A stretch of 64,000 bases of DNA, taken from contig NC_019973.1 of the NCBI RefSeq assembly GCF_000230995.2, positions 4,044,001-4,108,000 on the forward strand, written 5' to 3'. Made by a program: the position numbers and the translations under genes. The notes beneath the pieces are model-generated. The model saw nothing but the letters and a program-made list of their open reading frames with translations, did no database searches and was not told the origin of the DNA. The DNA is from Mesorhizobium australicum WSM2073. GTDB lineage: Bacteria > Pseudomonadota > Alphaproteobacteria > Rhizobiales > Rhizobiaceae. The stretch's first letter is position 1. Each line of letters starts with the position of its first letter. Below, piece after piece: positions 1 to 9,340 of the stretch.

Positions 1-650
1 GCGCCATCGTCAAGAATGCCAGCCTTGTGCTGCTCGACGAACCGCTTGCAAATCTCGACTACAAATTGCGCGAGGAATTGCGAGCCGAACTGCCGAGGAT
101 ATTCGCGGCCGCCGGTACCATCTTCGTCTATGCCACCACCGAGCCACATGAGGCCCTGCTGCTCGGCGGCAATACGGCAACGCTGTCGGAAGGCCGCATC
201 ACCCAGTTTGGGCCGACCATCGACGTGTTCCGCAAACCGGTCGACCTGGTGACGGCGAAGACCTTCGCCGATCCGCCGCTCAACAACATCGTGCTGGCCA
301 AGAAGGGGGCGGATTTTCTGCTGGAGGGCGGCGTCAAGCTGCCGGTGCCCGCTGATCTCGTCGGCATCGCCGATGCGAACTATACGGTCGGCTTCCAGCC
401 GCACCATCTTTCGCTCGACCGGCCCAATGCCTCCGCGGTGCCGGTGCGGGCGAAAGTCACCATCACGGAAATCACCGGGTCCGAAAGCTTCATCCATCTC
501 GACTTTGCCGATGTGCGCTGGGTGATGTTGACCCATGGCATCAGGGATTTCGAGACAGACGCGGTGGTCGAAGTGTTCATCGATCCACGTCACATCATGG
601 TCTTCGACGAGCACGGCCGGGCCGTGACCGCGCCGAAGCTGGCGGCTTGA
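1..650 (+). CDS. glpS: Glycerol ABC transporter ATP-binding protein GlpS (C-terminal part)
   Basis: About 215 C-terminal residues of a CUT1/MalK-like ATPase; the N-terminus lies before the window. Reading starts just ahead of Walker B, with LVLLDEPLANLD giving Walker B and D-loop, followed by a TOBE-like regulatory domain. The usual switch motif THDQxEA reads TTEPHEA here, so the H-loop histidine is replaced by threonine. It ends 10 bases before a second ATPase gene and heads a cluster in the order described for the rhizobial glycerol importer glpSTPQUV. The gene name rests on that gene order and family, not on direct substrate evidence. Confidence 0.88.
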   Translation, partial: AIVKNASLVLLDEPLANLDYKLREELRAELPRIFAAAGTIFVYATTEPHEALLLGGNTATLSEGRITQFGPTIDVFRKPVDLVTAKTFADPPLNNIVLAKKGADFLLEGGVKLPVPADLVGIADANYTVGFQPHHLSLDRPNASAVPVRAKVTITEITGSESFIHLDFADVRWVMLTHGIRDFETDAVVEVFIDPRHIMVFDEHGRAVTAPKLAA

Positions 651-660
651 GGAGGACGAT

Positions 661-1728
661 ATGGCGCGCATCGACGTCAACCATGTCAGGCATTCCTATC
701 TACCGAACCCGCGCAAGGATGCCGATTTCGCGCTGCGCGAAGTGCATCACACTTTCGAGGATGGTGGTGCCTATGCGCTGCTCGGACCGTCCGGCTGCGG
801 CAAGACCACGCTGCTCAACATCATATCGGGGCTGCTGCATCCCTCGCATGGCCAGTTGCTGTTCAACGGCAGGGACGTGACCAATCTGTCGACGCAGGAG
901 CGCAATATCGCGCAGGTGTTCCAATTCCCGGTCATCTACGACACCATGACGGTCTATGACAATCTGGCGTTCCCGCTACGCAATCGCGGCGTACCGGAGG
1001 CAGATGTCGACCGCAAGGTGCGCGAGACGCTGGAGATGATCGACCTGGCGTCCTGGGCGAAGAAGAAGGCGAGGGGCCTGACCGCTGACCAGAAGCAGAA
1101 GATCTCGCTCGGCCGCGGCCTGGTGCGCTCGGACGTCAACGCCATCCTGTTCGACGAGCCGCTGACCGTCATCGACCCGCATATGAAGTGGGTGCTGCGC
1201 TCGCAATTGAAACAGCTTCATCGCCGCTTCGGCTACACGATGGTGTATGTCACCCACGACCAGACCGAGGCGCTGACCTTCGCCGACCAGGTCGTCGTCA
1301 TGTATGATGGCGGCATCGTGCAGATCGGCACGCCGGCCGAACTGTTCGAGCGGCCGCGCCATACCTTTGTCGGTTATTTCATCGGTTCGCCGGGCATGAA
1401 CGTCATGCCTGTGGCGATCGACGGCAAGACGGCGACGCTCGGCTCGCAGCGTATCGAACTGCCGGGCGCGCCCAAAGCCGCCGGCGGCGCCGTCGAACTC
1501 GGCATTCGCCCCGAATATGTGCGGCTCGGCCGGGACGGCATGGCCGTCTCGATCACCAAGGTCGAGGATGTCGGCCGCCACAAGGTGGTTCGCGCCAAGC
1601 TGGAAGGCAGGGACATCGCTGCCGTCATCGGTGAGGACGAGACCGTGCCAGCCGAACCGAAGGTGCGGTTCGATCCGGCCGGCATCAACATCTATGCCGA
1701 TTCCTGGCGTGTCGAGATGGGGGCATAG
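661..1728 (+). CDS. glpT: Glycerol ABC transporter ATP-binding protein GlpT
   Basis: Cytoplasmic ATPase of 355 aa that should pair with GlpS to drive glycerol import. Walker A GPSGCGKTT is at residues 42-50, Walker B AILFDE at 161-166 and a normal switch motif VTHDQTEA follows. The ABC signature, normally LSGGQ, reads LTADQ (140-144), and the D-loop is LTVID instead of the usual SxLD. A TOBE-type domain fills the C-terminal third. It starts after a GGAGGACGAT ribosome site, and its stop is immediately followed by the permease gene. The degenerate signature is seen directly; the heterodimer with GlpS is inferred from adjacency and family. Confidence 0.93.
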   Translation: MARIDVNHVRHSYLPNPRKDADFALREVHHTFEDGGAYALLGPSGCGKTTLLNIISGLLHPSHGQLLFNGRDVTNLSTQERNIAQVFQFPVIYDTMTVYDNLAFPLRNRGVPEADVDRKVRETLEMIDLASWAKKKARGLTADQKQKISLGRGLVRSDVNAILFDEPLTVIDPHMKWVLRSQLKQLHRRFGYTMVYVTHDQTEALTFADQVVVMYDGGIVQIGTPAELFERPRHTFVGYFIGSPGMNVMPVAIDGKTATLGSQRIELPGAPKAAGGAVELGIRPEYVRLGRDGMAVSITKVEDVGRHKVVRAKLEGRDIAAVIGEDETVPAEPKVRFDPAGINIYADSWRVEMGA

Positions 1729-2595
1729 ATGGACAAGACCTGGAACAACAAGGCCTGGTTCCTCGTGCTCCCGGTGCTGGTGCTGGTGGCCTTCACCGCC
1801 GTCATACCGCTGATGACGGTGGTCAACTATTCGGTGCAGGACACGTTCGGAAACAATGTCTTCACCTGGGCCGGCACCGAATGGTTCGAGGAACTGCTTT
1901 CATCCAGCCGCTTCTGGGAAGCGATGGTTCGCAACCTGATCTTTTCCTTTATCATCTTGGCGATCGAGGTGCCGCTCGGCATCTTCATCGCGCTCAACAT
2001 GCCTAAGAAGGGCTGGGGCGTGCCGGTCTGCCTGGTGCTGATGTCGCTGCCACTGCTGATCCCGTGGAATGTCGTCGGCACCATCTGGCAGGTGTTCGGA
2101 CGCAACGACATCGGGCTGTTGGGCTATTACCTCAACGCGCTCGGCATCGACTACAATTACGTGCAGGATCCGTTCGATGCCTGGGTGACGATCATCGTCA
2201 TGGATGTCTGGCACTGGACAAGCCTTGTCGTGCTGCTCTGCTACGCCGGGCTGGTCTCTATCCCCGATGCCTTCTACCAGGCGGCAAAGATCGACGGGGC
2301 CTCGCGCTGGGCGGTATTCCGCTACATCCAGCTGCCGAAGATGCAGCGCGTGCTTTTGATCGCCGTGCTGCTGCGCTTCATGGACAGTTTCATGATCTAC
2401 ACCGAACCGTTCGTGGTCACCGGCGGCGGGCCGGGCAACTCGACGACCTTCCTGTCGATCGACCTCGTCAAGACGGCACTCGGCCAGTTCGACCTTGGCC
2501 CGGCGGCCGCCATGTCGCTGGTCTACTTCCTCATCATCCTGTTGTTGTCATGGGTGTTCTACACCGTGATGACCAATTACGACGCGGAGCGCTGA
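1729..2595 (+). CDS. glpP: Glycerol ABC transporter permease GlpP
   Basis: Inner-membrane permease of 288 aa with about six hydrophobic segments (first near residues 11-32). The BPD_transp_1 coupling loop is visible as YQAAKIDGASRWAVFRYIQLPKM, matching the EAAxxDGA...P signature that docks on the ATPase. It begins directly after the glpT stop and ends one base before glpQ, so the two permeases are surely cotranscribed. In this family the two permeases form a heterodimeric channel. Glycerol or a polyol as substrate is inferred from the cluster ending in glycerol kinase. Confidence 0.93.
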   Translation: MDKTWNNKAWFLVLPVLVLVAFTAVIPLMTVVNYSVQDTFGNNVFTWAGTEWFEELLSSSRFWEAMVRNLIFSFIILAIEVPLGIFIALNMPKKGWGVPVCLVLMSLPLLIPWNVVGTIWQVFGRNDIGLLGYYLNALGIDYNYVQDPFDAWVTIIVMDVWHWTSLVVLLCYAGLVSIPDAFYQAAKIDGASRWAVFRYIQLPKMQRVLLIAVLLRFMDSFMIYTEPFVVTGGGPGNSTTFLSIDLVKTALGQFDLGPAAAMSLVYFLIILLLSWVFYTVMTNYDAER

Positions 2596-2596
2596 A

Positions 2597-3510
<914 letters not shown>

Positions 3511-3514
<4 letters not shown>

Positions 3515-3804
3515 TCATGAATCTCGACCTCTCCTGGATGGCGTGGACGTGGCCGACGGCCGCTTTCTTCGCCACCATTCTTCTGTTGCTGTGCGGCATG
3601 GCCGCTTGGGAATACGCCTCGCCAGGCGGCAATCCGCGCGTCGGCATGCTGCGCTTCGAGACGACACGCGGCGATCGCCTGTTTCTGTCGCTGCTTGGCA
3701 GTGCCTTTATTCATCTCGCTTGGCTGGGTCTCGTCGGATCCAACCTTTGGTGGGCTCTCGCTCTCTCCGTGGTCTACGCCGTCGGCGTGTTCCGCTACGT
3801 ATAG
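3511..3804 (+). CDS. glpU: Small membrane protein GlpU (DUF2160 family)
   Basis: Protein of 97 aa with three hydrophobic stretches (about 10-32, 52-72, 74-92), resembling the DUF2160 family that accompanies glycerol/polyol ABC importers. The ATG at 3511 overlaps the glpQ stop in the pattern ATGA; a second in-frame ATG lies at 3517. The conserved place between the permeases and the binding protein suggests an accessory subunit of the importer. Its molecular role is not established as far as I know. A longer open frame starting at 3310 lies inside glpQ and is not the gene. Confidence 0.85.
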
Positions 3805-3883
3805 AGGGGGAAACTGTTGGAGCGGCCGCGTGCCGGCGACTGCTCCAGATCGCACTTGAAACTTAAAACTGTGGAGGAAACTA

Positions 3884-5611
3884 ATGCGACGGCAATTTTT
3901 AACGTCAACGACCGCCCTTGTCCTGTTGCTGGGGGCAGGCAATGCCTATGCCGGAATGGACGAAGCCAAGTCCTTCCTGGACAAGGAAATCGGCCCCCTG
4001 TCGACGCTTTCGCGCGCCGATCAGGAAGCCGAAATGCAATGGTTCATCGACGCCGCCAAGCCGTTCGCCGGCATGGACATCAAGGTCGTCTCTGAAACCA
4101 TCGCCACCCACCAGTATGAATCGCAGGTGCTGGCGCCGGCCTTTACCGCCATCACCGGCATCAAGATCACACATGACGTTATCCAGGAAGGCGACGTCGT
4201 TGAGAAGATCCAGACGCAGATGCAGACCGGCCAGAACCTCTATGACGGCTGGGTCAACGATTCCGACCTGATCGGCACCCACTGGCGCTACCAGCAGGTG
4301 CGCAATCTGACCGACTGGATGGCGGGTGAGGGCAAGGACGTCACCAATCCGAACCTGGACCTGAAGGACTTCATCGGCACCTCGTTCACGACGGCTCCCG
4401 ACAAGAAGCTCTACCAACTGCCCGATCAGCAGTTCGCCAACCTCTACTGGTTCCGTTACGACTGGTTCAACGACGAGAAGAACAAAGCCGACTTCAAGGC
4501 GAAATACGGCTACGACCTCGGCGTTCCGGTCAATTGGTCGGCGTATGAGGACATCGCCGAATTCTTCACCGGTCGCGAGATAGACGGCAAGAAGGTCTAT
4601 GGCCACATGGACTACGGCAAGAAGGACCCGTCGCTGGGCTGGCGGTTCACCGACGCCTGGCTGTCGATGGCCGGCAATGGCGACAAGGGCCTGCCGAATG
4701 GCTTGCCGGTCGACGAGTGGGGCATCAAGGTCGACGAGAATTCACGCCCTGTCGGCTCCTGCACCGCCCGCGGCGGCGATACCAATGGTCCTGCGGCGGT
4801 CTATTCGATCCAGAAGTATCTCGACTGGTTGAAAGCCTACGCGCCTGCCGAAGCGCAAGGCATGACCTTCTCCGAATCCGGCCCGGTGCCGGCGCAAGGG
4901 GCGGTTGCCCAGCAGATCTTCTGGTACACCGCCTTCACCGCTTCGATGGTCGACGCCGGCGCCAAGGCGGTGCTGAACGACGATGGCACGCCGAAGTGGC
5001 GCATGGCGCCGTCGCCGCACGGCGTCTACTGGAAGGACGGCATGAAGCTCGGCTACCAGGACGTGGGTTCCTGGACGCTGATGAAGTCGACGCCGACCGA
5101 TCGTGCCAAGGCCGCCTGGCTTTACGCGCAATTCGTCACCTCGAAGACCGTGGACGTGAAGAAGAGCCATGTCGGCCTGACCTTCATCCGCGAGAGTACT
5201 ATCCACGACAAGAGCTTCACCGAACGTGCGCCGAAGCTCGGCGGCCTGATCGAGTTCTACCGCTCACCCGCCCGTGTGCAGTGGTCCCCGACCGGCACCA
5301 ACGTGCCTGACTATCCGAAGCTGGCTCAGCTCTGGTGGCAGGCAATCGGCGATGCGTCGTCCGGAGCCAAGACGGCGCAGGAAGCGATGGACTCGCTCTG
5401 CGGCGAGCAGGAGAAGGTCATGAGCCGCATCGAGAAATCGGGTGTCCAGGGCGATATCGGTCCGAAGATGGCCGAAGAGCATGATCTCGCCTACTGGAAC
5501 GCCGACGCGGTCAAGAAGGGCAATCTCGCGCCTCAGCTCAAGATCGAGAACGAGAAGGAAAAGCCGGTCACCATCAACTACGACGAACTGGTCAAGAGCT
5601 GGCAAAAGTAA
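3884..5611 (+). CDS. glpV: Glycerol ABC transporter periplasmic binding protein GlpV
   Basis: Solute-binding protein of 575 aa, long for a family 1 binding protein (usually 400-450) but typical of the glycerol/polyol subgroup. The N-terminal signal peptide [23 protein letters not shown] ends at an Ala-x-Ala cleavage site near residue 23. The start is set by a strong GGAGGAA ribosome site, in keeping with the usual molar excess of binding proteins. It lies 79 bases after glpU and is followed by a hairpin with a T-rich tail (5650-5682) before glycerol kinase. It should deliver the substrate to GlpP/GlpQ. Confidence 0.93.
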   Translation: MRRQFLTSTTALVLLLGAGNAYAGMDEAKSFLDKEIGPLSTLSRADQEAEMQWFIDAAKPFAGMDIKVVSETIATHQYESQVLAPAFTAITGIKITHDVIQEGDVVEKIQTQMQTGQNLYDGWVNDSDLIGTHWRYQQVRNLTDWMAGEGKDVTNPNLDLKDFIGTSFTTAPDKKLYQLPDQQFANLYWFRYDWFNDEKNKADFKAKYGYDLGVPVNWSAYEDIAEFFTGREIDGKKVYGHMDYGKKDPSLGWRFTDAWLSMAGNGDKGLPNGLPVDEWGIKVDENSRPVGSCTARGGDTNGPAAVYSIQKYLDWLKAYAPAEAQGMTFSESGPVPAQGAVAQQIFWYTAFTASMVDAGAKAVLNDDGTPKWRMAPSPHGVYWKDGMKLGYQDVGSWTLMKSTPTDRAKAAWLYAQFVTSKTVDVKKSHVGLTFIRESTIHDKSFTERAPKLGGLIEFYRSPARVQWSPTGTNVPDYPKLAQLWWQAIGDASSGAKTAQEAMDSLCGEQEKVMSRIEKSGVQGDIGPKMAEEHDLAYWNADAVKKGNLAPQLKIENEKEKPVTINYDELVKSWQK

Positions 5612-5649
5612 GACGATCTATGCGGGCGTTCGCGCCCGTGTGAAATTGA

Positions 5650-5682
5650 GGGAGGCGGCGCGTTGCCGTCTCCCTTCTTTTT
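5650..5682 (+). terminator. Terminator or attenuator between glpV and glpK
   Basis: A 10-bp stem (GGGAGGCGGC against GCCGTCTCCC, one G-T pair) with a 5-base loop is followed by TTCTTTTT, the form of a Rho-independent terminator. It lies 20 bases ahead of the glpK start, in the same direction. A smaller hairpin (GGGCG-TTCG-CGCCC) sits just upstream near 5623-5636. It probably lowers readthrough from the highly expressed binding protein gene into the kinase. Confidence 0.7.
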
Positions 5683-5702
5683 GTCAAGGCGGAGGATGCA
5701 GA

Positions 5703-7196
5703 ATGAGCGGTTTGGTGCTTGCGATCGACCAGGGAACGACATCGACACGGGCGATCCTGTTCGACGGCACGATGAATGTCGCGGGCAGCGGGCAGAAGGA
5801 ATTCGCCCAGCACTATCCGGCCTCAGGCTGGGTCGAACACGATCCGGAGGAGATCTGGTCGAGCGTCATTGAGACGGTGAGGGCCGCGCTGAAGAATGCC
5901 GGCCGCGACGCTTCGGATGTGGCTGCGATCGGCATCACCAACCAGCGCGAGACGGTCGTCATCTGGGACAAAGCGACCGGCAAACCGATTCACAACGCCA
6001 TTGTCTGGCAGGACCGGCGCACCGCACCGTTATGCCAGAAGCTCAGGAAGCAGGGGCTCGAGAAGAAATTCACCCGCAAGACCGGCCTGCTGCTCGACCC
6101 CTATTTCTCCGGCACCAAGATCGCCTGGATGCTGGACAAGGTGAAGGGCGCGAGGAAGCGTGCCGAGAAGGGCGAGCTGCTCGCCGGCACCATCGACAGC
6201 TTTTTGATCTGGCGGCTGACCGGCGGCAAGGTTCACGCCACGGATGCCACCAACGCGTCGCGCACGCTGGTCTACAACATTGCGGAGAATGCCTGGGATG
6301 AAGAGCTGCTGGCCATCCTGCGCATCCCCGCCGCGATGCTGCCCGAAGTCAAGGATTGCGCCGATGATTATGGAATAACAGAGAAAAACCTGTTTGGCGC
6401 CGAAATCAGAATCCTCGGCGTTGCCGGCGACCAGCATGCCGCGACGATTGGCCAGGCCTGCTTCGAGCCGGGCATGATGAAATCCACCTATGGCACCGGC
6501 TGTTTTGCGTTGCTCAACACCGGCAGCGACCTGGTGCGGTCGAAGAACCGACTCTTGACCACCATTGCCTATCGGCTGAACGGCAAGACCACCTATGCGC
6601 TGGAAGGCTCGATCTTCATCGCTGGGGCTGCCGTGCAATGGCTGCGCGACGGCATCAAGGTGATCGGCAAGGCAGAGCAGAGCGGCAAACTCGCGGCGGA
6701 AGCCGATCCGACGCAGAACGTCTATCTGGTGCCGGCCTTTGTCGGGCTCGGTGCGCCGCACTGGGATGCCGAGGCGCGGGGCGCGATTTTCGGATTGACC
6801 CGCAACACCGGACCGGCGGAGTTTGCCCGCGCGGCACTGGAATCTGTCGCCTACCAGACCCGCGACCTGCTCGACGCCATGCACAAGGATTGGAAGGGCG
6901 CCAAGGCAAAGACGGTGCTCAGGGTCGATGGCGGCATGGTGGCATCGGACTGGACCATGCAGCGCCTGGCCGACATTCTCGACGCGCCGGTCGATCGGCC
7001 GACAATTCTGGAGACGACCGCGCTGGGGGCGGCATGGCTTGCCGGTTCGAAGGCCGGCGTATGGCCGAAGGCGCGGGAATTCGCGAAGACCTGGGCCCTG
7101 GAGCGGCGGTTCGTGCCCGACATGGAATCCGCTACCCGGTCCGTCAAATTGGCGGGCTGGCGGGACGCTGTGCGCCGGACATTGAGCGTGCCATAA
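5703..7196 (+). CDS. glpK: Glycerol kinase
   Basis: FGGY-family kinase, 497 aa, phosphorylating glycerol to sn-glycerol 3-phosphate in the cytoplasm. The N-terminus [15 protein letters not shown] is the phosphate-1 ATP loop; GITNQRET and the IVWQDRRT signature follow, with [13 protein letters not shown] and [11 protein letters not shown] further on. The length equals the E. coli enzyme. The start at 5703 is supported by a GGAGG site 5-10 bases upstream; the open frame extends 5' into glpV but that part overlaps the terminator. Kinase next to importer points to a complete uptake and trapping pathway for glycerol. Confidence 0.96.
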   Translation: MSGLVLAIDQGTTSTRAILFDGTMNVAGSGQKEFAQHYPASGWVEHDPEEIWSSVIETVRAALKNAGRDASDVAAIGITNQRETVVIWDKATGKPIHNAIVWQDRRTAPLCQKLRKQGLEKKFTRKTGLLLDPYFSGTKIAWMLDKVKGARKRAEKGELLAGTIDSFLIWRLTGGKVHATDATNASRTLVYNIAENAWDEELLAILRIPAAMLPEVKDCADDYGITEKNLFGAEIRILGVAGDQHAATIGQACFEPGMMKSTYGTGCFALLNTGSDLVRSKNRLLTTIAYRLNGKTTYALEGSIFIAGAAVQWLRDGIKVIGKAEQSGKLAAEADPTQNVYLVPAFVGLGAPHWDAEARGAIFGLTRNTGPAEFARAALESVAYQTRDLLDAMHKDWKGAKAKTVLRVDGGMVASDWTMQRLADILDAPVDRPTILETTALGAAWLAGSKAGVWPKAREFAKTWALERRFVPDMESATRSVKLAGWRDAVRRTLSVP

Positions 7197-7228
7197 TCGC
7201 CTTGAGGTGAGGGCTTGGCGAGGGCGAA

Positions 7229-7733
7229 ATGACGCCGGAATGGTATAGCAACTGGTGCGCGGAGGCATTCGAACAGCTTACCGCGAAGAACGCCCGTCTG
7301 GAGAAGGATTTCCACTTGGGGCACTGGCCGCGCTATGACTACGACCTGACAACGGGGAAGCTGCTGTTTTCACAGGAAGGGAAGGTCGCGGTCGTCGCCG
7401 AAATCCAGATCGCGGGTTCCACGAGCACAATGGCTGGCAACTGGCTGTGGGGCCTGGGCGAACTCCAACCTGCCCGACGAACTCCTTGCGGACGCAAAGC
7501 AGGTCCGATCCTTCGGGGAACAGAACGGCATCGACGAGCTGGCGCAGGCTTACGTGGTCGATACCGACGACGACCTCGAAGCACTCGGATGGGAACTCAG
7601 CGGGGCTATGGTACGGATTTGCGACGCTGTTGGAGCGTACCGCTCTCCCCGCGGCAAAGGCGGCGGTCTTTACCTGGTTATCAAGAGCCTGAGCTGGGCC
7701 AGCGACAAACGCGACCACTGCCAACCATGTTAG
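7229..7733 (+). pseudogene. DUF6882-like gene interrupted by a frameshift
   Basis: The first frame (7229 to about 7453) gives MTPEWYSNWCAEAFEQL...GNWLWG and resembles the N-terminus of DUF6882-type proteins. The match then continues one base later from 7455 as WANSNLPDELLADAKQV...AVGAYRSPRGKGGG...LVIKSLSWASD, ending at the TAG 7731-7733. Together the two parts make about 167 aa. One extra base near 7448-7454 (TGGGGCCTGGG) explains the break; without it the reading would be ...WLWGWANSN. Whether this is a true mutation or a sequencing error in a G run cannot be told here. Family role unknown. Confidence 0.7.
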
Positions 7734-7745
7734 GATAGACGCGAC

Positions 7746-7776
7746 AAGGCCCGCGTCTTCTACACGCGGGCCTTTA
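7746..7776. terminator. Bidirectional hairpin between convergent genes
   Basis: Perfect 11-bp stem AAGGCCCGCGT / ACGCGGGCCTT with a 7-base loop, flanked by short A and T runs. It lies between the frameshifted gene (plus) and the BA14K gene (minus), so it could end transcription from both sides. The T run is short, which makes it a moderate terminator call. Confidence 0.55.
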
Positions 7777-7810
7777 CTCACCATTACCAGCTACTGATAC
7801 TCAATACGGA

Positions 7811-8281
7811 TCAGTAAGGGGAGCGGCACTCCCGACGAGGACCATTGTTCGGCTGGAAGGTGTTGTCGGAAGCGCGGTAGCTCCGATAATGATCGTAGCA
7901 CCACTGAACGTGCGAGTTGCCTTCATAGACGCGGTTGTTCTCGTTGTTGACAATCGCGCCGGTGATCAGCGCGCCAGTCGCGAAGGCGGCCAGCGGGAAC
8001 CAGTAGTCGCCATGACGGCGATAGCCGCGGCGATATTCACGATAGCCGCGATGCCCATTCCAATACATGTCACCGTTGCGGCTAAAGCTTCGATTGCGCG
8101 AGAAATTGCGGTCGAAGGAGCGGTTTCTCCTCCACTCCCGGTATTGCACCGTCTGCACATCCGGCGCTGCCGCCTGGGAGAGTGGCACGAAGTTGGGCTG
8201 GGCGTTGACCGGCACCACCTCCGCCGCGACGAATGTCGCCGAAAGGGTGGCGGCAAGCAGGCCCGTTGTGATTCTATTCAT
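7811..8281 (-). CDS. BA14K family protein
   Basis: Envelope protein of 156 aa. Signal peptide at residues 1-28 ([20 protein letters not shown]..., likely cleaved after VNA), then an Arg/Asn/Tyr-rich low-complexity region (about 50-95), one hydrophobic segment [15 protein letters not shown], and the BA14K motif [17 protein letters not shown] near the C-terminus. BA14K is known from Brucella as an immunoreactive 14-kDa protein with lectin-like activity. The start at 8281 follows CGAGGAGAATACCA. An EcfG-type promoter lies 43-67 bases upstream, so this gene is probably part of the general stress regulon. An open frame reaching 8488 would run through that promoter and is rejected. Confidence 0.9.
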   Translation of the reverse strand: MNRITTGLLAATLSATFVAAEVVPVNAQPNFVPLSQAAAPDVQTVQYREWRRNRSFDRNFSRNRSFSRNGDMYWNGHRGYREYRRGYRRHGDYWFPLAAFATGALITGAIVNNENNRVYEGNSHVQWCYDHYRSYRASDNTFQPNNGPRRECRSPY

Positions 8282-8323
8282 TGGTATTCTCCTCGAGGGT
8301 TGGCGAACGTCCCTTTGGCAAAA

Positions 8324-8348
8324 AACGACAGTGCGTCGGATTTGTTCC
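8324..8348 (-). promoter_or_regulatory. EcfG (general stress sigma) promoter of the BA14K gene
   Basis: On the minus strand the sequence reads GGAAC - 16 bases - CGTT, an exact match to the alphaproteobacterial EcfG consensus (GGAAC-N16/17-CGTT). The -10 end is 43 bases from the BA14K start, leaving room for a leader of about 35 bases. Pattern and spacing are seen directly; use by EcfG is inferred. Confidence 0.72.
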
Positions 8349-8471
8349 GCCGTGTAGGCAGCCGTTCCCGCACGAAACCCAAACCGCCGGGCTGGTCGCC
8401 AGAACCCGGGGGGAACAAGCAAGGGGCAGCGAATTAGGGCAAAGAGCAGGTTTGGAACCCCTCTTTTCCGG

Positions 8472-8500
8472 TTGACCGGTCGCGGCACTCTCCCTATGTT
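8472..8500 (+). promoter_or_regulatory. Sigma-70-type promoter of tRNA-Lys
   Basis: TTGACC, 17-base spacer, TATGTT, placed 37 bases before the first base of the tRNA. This is close to the housekeeping consensus and is the only good candidate upstream of the tRNA. Confidence 0.6.
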
Positions 8501-8537
8501 CCGCGCAATTTCGAGGGCGGCCTTTTCGAGCCCGCGG

Positions 8538-8613
8538 GAGCGCGTAGCTCAGCCGGTAGAGCAACTGACTTTTAATCAGTAGGTCATGGGTTCGAATCCC
8601 ATCGCGCTCACCA
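8538..8613 (+). tRNA. tRNA-Lys (anticodon UUU)
   Basis: 76 bases including an encoded CCA. The acceptor stem GAGCGCG pairs with CGCGCTC, followed by discriminator A and CCA. The D arm contains AGCTCAGCCGGTAGAGC; the anticodon loop CTTTTAA is closed by ACTGA/TCAGT and shows anticodon TTT; the T arm is GGGTTCGAATCCC. All cloverleaf elements are intact. Confidence 0.98.
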
Positions 8614-8676
8614 TCGTCAAATGACATGCCAGCGCTTTTGATTTGCCCATGTATCTTTGCGGCGCTCAACGACCGT

Positions 8677-9162
8677 TCAGGCGCCTCCTGACAGGTGCAC
8701 GTCCAGAACGGCGGCTTTCTTGGCGATCAGTCCTGTCAGATCCGCGTCGGATCGCTTGGTGCCGGTCCGTTCGCGCAGCAACGAGATGACCGCGCTCATC
8801 GAAAGCTGGGCAGTGCGATCGCTCAGGATAGCGTCCACCGCGCCGGCAACATCCGGGGTCTCCGTCGGTGCTCGCATGATCGGTTCCTTTCTGTTCAGGT
8901 CGGCCTCGGCGCCGTTGGCCGGTCCCCGCACGCCACGGTCGAAGATGACGGCCAGGCCGTTCTTCACGGCGAGGGCGGCGACCATGTCGTCGAGGTCGTG
9001 ATCGGAAAGCGCTGGCTCCGAAGGATCGGGCTTCAGGGTTCTGCGGATCACTCGGGCAGCCTGATCAGTCGACACAAAGCCAAAATGCCGTTTTCTGGCC
9101 TCGACATATTGCTCGATGATCATGCTCAGGCGCCGCGCTGCGATATCCCTGGGTTGCTGCAT
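8677..9162 (-). CDS. Hypothetical protein
   Basis: Soluble protein of 161 aa that I do not recognise. The start at 9162 (MQQPRDIAARRL) is chosen because AAGGAGG lies 6-12 bases upstream; an upstream in-frame start would add 14 residues. The first half is helical and basic (MIIEQYVEARKRHFGFVSTDQAARVIRR), an acidic stretch DHDLDDMVAALAVKNGLAV follows, and the C-terminal 60 residues (VAGAVDAILSDRTAQLSMSA...) look like a second small helical unit. No signal peptide or membrane segment. It is divergent from the glycosyltransferase operon and convergent with tRNA-Lys. Confidence 0.7.
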   Translation of the reverse strand: MQQPRDIAARRLSMIIEQYVEARKRHFGFVSTDQAARVIRRTLKPDPSEPALSDHDLDDMVAALAVKNGLAVIFDRGVRGPANGAEADLNRKEPIMRAPTETPDVAGAVDAILSDRTAQLSMSAVISLLRERTGTKRSDADLTGLIAKKAAVLDVHLSGGA

Positions 9163-9278
9163 CTGGGCCTCCTTCGGCTGCCGCAAGCGCAAGGTCGACA
9201 GCACCAGAAGGAAATAGGGCGGCGGATCTACTCAAACAGGGGACGGATCGATCATTCGACGCATCTTGCGCTGATATA

Positions 9279-9303
9279 GGAACGATCCGGGCCTTGATGC
9301 ATT
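9279..9303 (+). promoter_or_regulatory. Possible weak EcfG-like promoter of the GT4 operon
   Basis: GGAAC followed after 16 bases by CATT, one mismatch from the EcfG -10 element CGTT. It is 38 bases ahead of the glycosyltransferase start. Because of the mismatch it is only a candidate, made more plausible by the perfect site in front of otsA in the same cluster. Confidence 0.3.
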
Positions 9304-9340
9304 TTGGCTCTATGACCAGCTCATTGAGGGACGCCGGGAC

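Noticed and set aside
8281..8669. Minus-strand frame with DGIRTHDLLIKSQLLYRL-type peptide
   Set aside because: It is the antisense reading of tRNA-Lys, a common false protein in databases; it also runs across two promoters.
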